Origin: Aggregatibacter actinomycetemcomitans
Lineage (GTDB): Bacteria > Pseudomonadota > Gammaproteobacteria > Enterobacterales > Pasteurellaceae
Reading direction: 5' to 3'
DNA: 59,668 nucleotides
Assembly (NCBI GenBank): GCA_017160915.1
Contig: JACAWG010000081.1
Coordinates: 21,189 to 80,856, forward strand
Below the pieces are notes generated by a model. That model did no database searches. It was not told the origin of the DNA and was given only the letters and a program-made list of their open reading frames with translations. Below are positions 52,801-59,668 of the stretch, one piece after another; the stretch's first letter is position 1, and each line of letters starts with the position of its first letter. The translations under genes were made by a program, and so were the position numbers.

Positions 52801-52848
52801 CATCACTAAAGAAAGCTCTTTACCAAAATGATGTAACTCAGGAAACAT
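49801..52848 (-). CDS. srfB: SrfB-family protein, Hsp70/actin-type ATPase
   Basis: 1015 residues, the family length. Residues about 1-250 are a beta-rich N-terminal domain. The actin/Hsp70 ATPase signature follows: phosphate-1 loop VLDVGNSRTCG near 258, phosphate-2 loop SVDIGGGTTDLV near 577 and adenosine motif LTGRPSRLPG near 780. All three are intact, so ATP binding is expected. SrfB is annotated as a virulence factor in Salmonella because of SsrB-linked regulation, but its biochemical role is unknown. It starts 21 bases after srfA and is coupled to srfC by ATGA. An Hsp70-like ATPase suggests remodelling or assembly of a partner complex (inference). Confidence 0.9.
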   Translation of the reverse strand: MFPELHHFGKELSLVMNSGVQFIDFALNINWKDKAWREKGNGNFVSSAVNGPLRRLIADKNGEGYCDPSRPGILVRTEQEISVEQSFKLFDGVWLPIPVLRTVPPDRFDEGPYNWARVRIVALEEGADPEGYTHRVTFAFDTKIFPNSQDTAYLAPTNEDVRSGVLFGLAHQSDQMSWFLDFNWVNNWLLELFKELAPEPNRLKIHPEDLVQEIERKVHQGHYLNILAILGSEIALPRIKVVSNKTDDIMKAIPVDMVLDVGNSRTCGILIEDHVQEKDGLKKRYELELRDLTNPEHIYSEPFESRVEFAQAFFGKDHWSLQSGRRDAFQWPTIARVGKEAGRLASRRNGNEGSTGLSSPKRYLWDLDKYEQMWRFNSAYVKTDHEPYATAEPLSGLINEYGEALHILRDDVEEEFERKMPVFQPKYSRSSLMTFMLSEVLMHALMQINSPAQRAKLEHSRTPRFLRSIILTIPPAMPKPEREIFKNAMYQAIGLVWKSLGWDKSDDNFDFSTVEGREKYWPMLPEVHIQWDEATCGQVVYLFNETQNNYGGRPEEFFAALARPDKLAKDKSITIASVDIGGGTTDLVINKYKMDYGENSNTNSSNAYIEPEQLFRDGFKVAGDDILLDMVRDIVVPALSNGLKQAGLRDPEPILAQYIGSQTLKVQDALLRQQLTLQVFSPIGLRILKEYEEFDPFGSENTLAGATFRSLLAQVDEPTENVLNYINTPIARELGDPNFNILDLPIHVDLAAIHKLFIRGHFDICKTFNALCEIINLYQCDVLLLTGRPSRLPGVQSFFRTRLPLPVGRIMPLHHYRTGNWYPFHRQGRIDDPKTTAAVGAMLCFLSNNMRLPNFYFRAASMRSYSTIRYIGLLDNNNVIKDSNLYYSEIDLDNEDYDFPDTEFEVRGAMRIGFRQLNVERWVASPIYLLTIENDDIKRRLAIDGTVLKVVLGVKNKNGSGNSQESAENFYIKSVSASDGRSCRRNEDIKLTLNTMVDAGLGETQYWLDSGCVKR

Positions 52849-52869
52849 ACGCTATCTCTCTATAAATAC

Positions 52870-54486
52870 TTATTTCTTAATGGTAATCGGGAACTGATTA
52901 TTGCCGTAGGAGCCGTTACAATCCGCCGAATTGCTGTTCGGTTTACAGCTAATTTCCGGCAGTTGATAGGTTGTCCCGTCACTACAACTTGCGACGTTTT
53001 TGTTGGAGATGGTTAATCCGCCGCCGCTGACATTGGCGTTCACATCGCCCACGCATTTCACGCCGTCACCGCGTTGTAACGTCACCTGTCCCTTGCCTTT
53101 GTCATCAAAGTTATAACTTAGACGCATCGGCTTACCAGTGGTTTTATCCTGAATACCGCCACCCGCATTCCAGGCGCCGTTTAAGAAGTCCACTTTGCCT
53201 TCTTTCAAACTGTTTTCCGGAATTTGCAGTTTTTGCTGCGCCGTATTGGTATTTTGATTATTGGCGTCCGCCTTATTATCGGTTTTATTGTCTGCTTTGT
53301 TATCCGTTTTATTATCGGTTTTGTTTTCCGTCTGCGTCGGATTATTTTTATCCTTCTCATTCAGATTCGGATCCGGCGGCGACAATTTCGGATCATTCGG
53401 ATTCGCCTGATTTTTATCTAGCTCGTTCTGAGCCAACCCTTTATTCAGCTCATCCTTAGCATTGAGTTCATTGTTGAGATCCGTTTTATTTTCCGCCGTC
53501 GCATCGGTTTTTAGCGCCGAATTATCCGTCACCGCCGTGTTATCTGTGGCATTCACTTCCGTCGCTTTATTCAACTCGCTTAACAGACTGTTATCGGACA
53601 CCACCGTACCGCCCGCATCGACCCAACGACCGTTCACATAACGGTAATCTTTGCCGTTGACGTTCACCACCCTCTCTTTTTTATCCTCGACGACAGGTGT
53701 GTTCTTCTCGTCTTTTTTCTCGTCTAAAAGTGCGGTGGTTTTTTCAGGTGTTTTTTGCACTTCATGCTTAGCCAGCGGATCCAATTCGATTTTCTTGCTG
53801 GTGGAATCGAAACAGCCGAGCAAATAACAAAGCAACAGCGCCAGCAACAACAATAAAGGCAATAACCACCACAACCAGGTCATTTTTTTCTTGCTCGGTG
53901 CAGGCGCGGCTTCAGGAATCGGTGCTGCAGCCACCAACGGCGCGGCAGGTTTTAAGCTAAGGAACGGGTCGCCGTGCAAATTGGTGTTTTTTTCAATAAA
54001 TCCCCAGAAGGTAATCACCGGGCGATTATTCACCAAATAAACGTGTTCGGGATTAGGGAAACGGAGGGCTTTCAGATTTTCGGAAGATTGCGGATTGTTC
54101 GGTTCCGCCCAAAGCAGGCGGGAGAACAGCAGTTGATCGCCTTTCAGGTTGGCTTGTTTGCTCATTTCCAAGCCCAATTCCGCCATGTTTTTTTCAAACA
54201 CTTTCAGTTCGGCGAGGGCTTGTTGACGCTCTTCTTCCGTGGCGGAAGACCAAGGAATAATCATATATTTGCCGTCGGCGCGTTCCGATTCAAAAGGCAC
54301 ATACCAATCGATTTTGCTGCCCTGATCATTGCGCTGCGGAATCGCCAAATAATCGGAGAACATTCTGCCGCGTTTCAGGCGAATAGTATCGCGTAATTGG
54401 GAAGCGACGGAATACACCGCCTGACCGTCTTGTCCGAGAGCGGTATAATCTTTTATATCGCCGGTTCTTAAAAGGGTGCTCAACAT
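52870..54486 (-). CDS. srfA: SrfA-family single-pass membrane protein
   Basis: 538 residues. Cytoplasmic region 1-200 ending in VNNRPVITFWGF (residues 153-163), which mirrors the QPVITGWG element of the three VWA/YfaP proteins; membrane helix about 202-224 (WLWWLLPLLLLLALLLCYLL); a low-complexity Asn/Asp/Lys stalk (about 230-415) with tandem NKTD/NKAD units; C-terminal domain (about 420-538) with several Cys (VKCVG, ASCSDG, ISCKPN, DCNGS), probably disulfide-bonded. First gene of the locus. Assignment as SrfA rests on position before srfB/srfC and on architecture. The promoter must lie within 54487-54592, where I see only weak candidates. Confidence 0.8.
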   Translation of the reverse strand: MLSTLLRTGDIKDYTALGQDGQAVYSVASQLRDTIRLKRGRMFSDYLAIPQRNDQGSKIDWYVPFESERADGKYMIIPWSSATEEERQQALAELKVFEKNMAELGLEMSKQANLKGDQLLFSRLLWAEPNNPQSSENLKALRFPNPEHVYLVNNRPVITFWGFIEKNTNLHGDPFLSLKPAAPLVAAAPIPEAAPAPSKKKMTWLWWLLPLLLLLALLLCYLLGCFDSTSKKIELDPLAKHEVQKTPEKTTALLDEKKDEKNTPVVEDKKERVVNVNGKDYRYVNGRWVDAGGTVVSDNSLLSELNKATEVNATDNTAVTDNSALKTDATAENKTDLNNELNAKDELNKGLAQNELDKNQANPNDPKLSPPDPNLNEKDKNNPTQTENKTDNKTDNKADNKTDNKADANNQNTNTAQQKLQIPENSLKEGKVDFLNGAWNAGGGIQDKTTGKPMRLSYNFDDKGKGQVTLQRGDGVKCVGDVNANVSGGGLTISNKNVASCSDGTTYQLPEISCKPNSNSADCNGSYGNNQFPITIKK

Positions 54487-54592
54487 ACAATCGTCCTCAA
54501 GTTGAAAATCTTATACGTTATCAAGATGTTAATTGAGCGGAATTTTACCCCAAAAACCGTTAAAAACCTAATATGCCAAGTAAAAATATCGG

Positions 54593-57652
<3,060 letters not shown>

Positions 57653-57654
57653 TT

Positions 57655-57715
57655 ACTATACTCAATCCGCCCCATAAATTTCATCTAAAATTAAGATTTT
57701 GTGACTTATATCACG
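57655..57715 (-). promoter_or_regulatory. CRP-dependent lacZ promoter
   Basis: TGTGACTTATATCACG (57700-57715) matches the CRP consensus in both half-sites (TGTGA, TCACG). A -10 TATAGT lies at 57660-57655 on the minus strand, giving a start near 57648 and the CRP site at about -60: the class I position of the E. coli lac promoter. The -35 is poor, as expected. Confidence 0.75.
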
Positions 57716-57723
57716 ATCTTTGT

Positions 57724-57752
57724 TTTACAGAATGTAAAATTTAAAATACAAT
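57724..57752 (+). promoter_or_regulatory. Promoter of the aromatic amino acid transporter
   Basis: TTTACA (57724-57729), 17-base spacer, TACAAT (57747-57752). The CRP site lies just upstream (near -51), so this divergent promoter may be influenced by the same site, though not at a standard activation distance. Confidence 0.65.
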
Positions 57753-57788
57753 CGCCGTCAACTTTTAAATACACAATAAGGAAAATCT

Positions 57789-59003
57789 ATGAACAAAACC
57801 GTAGGCAGTACGCTGCTAGTGGCAGGAACCATGATTGGCGCGGGCATGCTGGCAATGCCGCTCACCTCCGCCGGCATCGGATTTAGTTTCACTTTACTTT
57901 TATTATTAGGCTTGTGGGGATTACTCACCTTTACCGCGCTGTTATTCGTCGAACTTTACCAAACCGCACCGAGCGACGCCGGCATCGGCACCCTTGCCGA
58001 ACAATATTTCGGTCGTCCGGGACGCATTATCGCCACTGCCGTATTAATCATTTTCTTATACGCCCTCATCGCCGCTTACATCAGTGGCGGCGGTTCCTTA
58101 TTGGCAGACACCCTGCCGACCATCGCCGACAGCGACACCACCGACAAAATCGCGGTGTTAATTTTTACTTTGTTCTTCGGTGCATTTATCGTCATCGGCA
58201 CGCACAGCGTCGATAAAATCAACCGTTTATTATTCTTCACCATGATCGGCACATTCATCGTAGTATTGGCACTTATGTTGCCGGCGATCAAATTCGATAA
58301 TCTCATGGCAATGCCCATTGATAACGCCCTCATCATTTCCGCCAGCCCGGTATTTTTCACTGCATTCGGTTTCCACGGCTCTATTCCAAGCCTGAACAAA
58401 TACATCGGCGGCAATGTGAAAGCCCTGAGAATCTCCATTTTGGTCGGCTCGGGTATCACCTTATTCGCCTACATTTTGTGGCAACTTTCCACCCACGGTT
58501 TGCTGACCCAAAACGCGTTTTTACAAATCTTACAACAGGATGCTACGCTGAACGGTTTGGTCACCGCCACCTTAACCATTACGCAAAGCAGCATCATCGC
58601 AAACGCGGTGAAAATCTTCTCGACCCTGGCGCTCATCACCTCATTTTTAGGCGTCGGCATCGGCTTATTGGAATGTATTGAAGACTTGCTAAAACGCTCA
58701 TTTAATGTTCACGCAGGACGCATTTCTCTGGGCTTATTCACATTCGTTCCGCCCATCGTCTTCGCCCTGTTCTACCCGCAAGGCTTCATTTTAGCCTTAG
58801 GCTACGCCGGACAAATGTTCGCCTTCTACGCCGTCGTCCTACCGGTCGCCCTCGTCTGGAAAGCGCGTAAAATCCACCCAAATCTGCCATACAAAGTCTG
58901 GGGCGGCAATTTAACGCTGGCAGTGGTTTTAGTTCTGGGCGTGATTATCACCTCCATCCCCTTCGCCATCCGCGCGGGCTACTTACCGTTTGTAGTGGGC
59001 TAA
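57789..59003 (+). CDS. tyrP: Aromatic amino acid permease, TyrP family
   Basis: Inner-membrane H+ symporter of the HAAAP family. 404 residues with about eleven hydrophobic helices. The family start GSTLLVAGTMIGAGMLAMPL is at residues 6-25; FFTAFGFHGSIPSLNKYIGGN near 195 and FLGVGIGLLECIEDLLKR near 285 are also typical. TyrP rather than Mtr or TnaB is favoured by length and overall pattern; tyrosine is the most likely substrate, tryptophan possible. AAGGAA ribosome site. Monocistronic with an uptake-signal terminator. Confidence 0.88.
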   Translation: MNKTVGSTLLVAGTMIGAGMLAMPLTSAGIGFSFTLLLLLGLWGLLTFTALLFVELYQTAPSDAGIGTLAEQYFGRPGRIIATAVLIIFLYALIAAYISGGGSLLADTLPTIADSDTTDKIAVLIFTLFFGAFIVIGTHSVDKINRLLFFTMIGTFIVVLALMLPAIKFDNLMAMPIDNALIISASPVFFTAFGFHGSIPSLNKYIGGNVKALRISILVGSGITLFAYILWQLSTHGLLTQNAFLQILQQDATLNGLVTATLTITQSSIIANAVKIFSTLALITSFLGVGIGLLECIEDLLKRSFNVHAGRISLGLFTFVPPIVFALFYPQGFILALGYAGQMFAFYAVVLPVALVWKARKIHPNLPYKVWGGNLTLAVVLVLGVIITSIPFAIRAGYLPFVVG

Positions 59004-59021
59004 AAAACACTGAAAAAACTA

Positions 59022-59061
59022 ACCGCACTTAAAAAAGGTAACTAAAGTGCGGTCGGTTTTT
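59022..59061. terminator. Convergent uptake-signal terminator
   Basis: ACCGCACTT (59022-59030) and AAGTGCGGT (59045-59053) are opposed uptake signals; flanking A and T runs extend the stem with mismatches and give a T-run (59057-59061) after the right arm. It separates tyrP from the convergent Sel1 gene, whose stop is at 59062. Confidence 0.8.
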
Positions 59062-59668
59062 CTATCGTTTTTTCAGCGGTAACCCCGTTTTCACATCCAA
59101 ACCGGCTTTATCCGCCAATTTTTGCATTAACGCATCGGACGGTTTTGCTGGGGACGGACCTTCATACCAGCGCTGAAACGCAATTTTGCCATCCCAGGCA
59201 GGCAGTTTTGCCGGCGGCAACGGTACGATTTTGTCTAGGTCGGGGACCGTTGGATTTAGATAGTCATTTTTATAAAGATAATTTTCTATCATTTTATAAC
59301 GGACATGTCTTTCTGCATCCGGGCTCAGTGCTAAATAATCAATTTTATTATTTTCTTTAATACCTTTCTTAAAGCCGTCAGCTAGGGCTAAAGCTGATTG
59401 AGAATCTCCATTTTTCACCCCTTGATGAAAAGTCTTAACAGCCTTAATGTAGTCCTTTTCATTTTTATGACGAATACCTAAAAATCTGGAAGCTATCCCA
59501 TTTCCTTGTTCTGATGAACATGCCAGTAATTGTTTTCTTAATTCTTTTCTAAATGAGAATGTTTCATTGTCTTCAATATTAATAATCATCTCACCTAAAA
59601 CATATTGCGCATTTTTATTGCCTGAATCCGCCGCCTTGCGTAAATACGCCAGTTCATCTCCCGAACCG
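59062..59668 (-). CDS. Sel1-repeat protein with DUF6396-type C-terminus (5' end cut by window edge)
   Basis: The frame stays open to the last base of the window, so the start is outside. About 202 residues are visible. The first visible part, LAYLRKAADSGNKNAQYVLGE, is a Sel1-type repeat; an ATG at 59589 (MIINIED) is internal, not the likely start. The C-terminus LPPAKLPAWDGKIAFQRW, then PSDALMQKLADKAGLD and KTGLPLKK, is the hallmark end of DUF6396/Sel1 proteins, many of them small exported lipoproteins of unknown function. Signal sequence cannot be seen here. More A/T-rich than its neighbours. Confidence 0.8.
   Translation of the reverse strand, partial: GSGDELAYLRKAADSGNKNAQYVLGEMIINIEDNETFSFRKELRKQLLACSSEQGNGIASRFLGIRHKNEKDYIKAVKTFHQGVKNGDSQSALALADGFKKGIKENNKIDYLALSPDAERHVRYKMIENYLYKNDYLNPTVPDLDKIVPLPPAKLPAWDGKIAFQRWYEGPSPAKPSDALMQKLADKAGLDVKTGLPLKKR

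Noticed and set aside
53263-53328. CRISPR-like array
   Set aside because: The repeats are 12-base in-frame coding repeats of the SrfA stalk, with no spacers of constant length and no cas genes.
34979-54486. A type VI secretion system
   Set aside because: Only the regulatory/envelope-signalling-like proteins are present; no sheath, tube, spike, baseplate or ClpV gene is in the window.

Overview
The window reads as a chromosomal segment of a Pasteurellaceae bacterium, most likely Aggregatibacter and plausibly A. aphrophilus. Dozens of copies of the Haemophilus-type DNA uptake signal (AAGTGCGGT or its complement) are scattered through genes and terminators. The housekeeping gene orders (mtnN / thiol oxidoreductase / recJ / dsbC / prfB / lysS, queD-queE, holC-fumC, nfsA-rimK-ycfP / grxA) look like those of H. 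influenzae. A complete lacZ fits the lactose-positive A. aphrophilus better than A. actinomycetemcomitans. The species call is inference.

Layout. 1-6.3 kb (minus strand): a nickel block with an energy-coupling-factor type Ni transporter (nikK-L-M-Q-O) followed by hydrogenase maturation genes hypB-hypD-hypE, which have their own probable FNR-controlled promoter; no hypC lies between hypB and hypD. 6.4-19.5 kb: housekeeping genes (mtnN, recJ, dsbC, prfB with its programmed frameshift, lysS, queD/queE behind a preQ1 riboswitch, a NIF3-family gene, fabI, rnb, dps), plus an unrecognised small periplasmic protein with a poly-T promoter and a candidate small RNA. 19.7-25.4 kb: EmrAB efflux pump, an orphan periplasmic binding protein behind a TPP riboswitch, and a hipBA toxin-antitoxin pair with a strikingly regular operator array. 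25.5-35 kb: valS, small lipoprotein, yqfB, holC, fumC, a chalcone-isomerase-like protein, ycfP-rimK-nfsA and grxA, with several palindromic intergenic repeats.

35-54.5 kb is the unusual part: about 19.5 kb, thirteen tightly packed genes on the minus strand. In transcription order they encode SrfA-, SrfB- (Hsp70-like ATPase) and SrfC- (P-loop GTPase-like) family proteins, a membrane protein with a TPR/Sel1-like tail, an exported VWA protein resembling the periplasmic part of the type VI kinase PpkA, an ABC ATPase and FtsX-type permease (TagT/TagS-like), a SUMF1-fold periplasmic protein (TagR-like), two coiled-coil lipoproteins, and three single-pass membrane proteins with a shared N-terminal module but different periplasmic heads (degenerate VWA, intact VWA, YfaP/DUF2135-like). 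No type VI structural gene, kinase or phosphatase is present in the window. I read it as a trans-envelope sensing or assembly machine combining the SrfABC proteins with a TagQRST/PpkA-like envelope module; its function is not known to me.

54.6-59.7 kb: lacZ with a CRP site at a class I position, divergent from a TyrP-family aromatic amino acid transporter, and the 3' end of a Sel1-repeat gene cut by the window edge.
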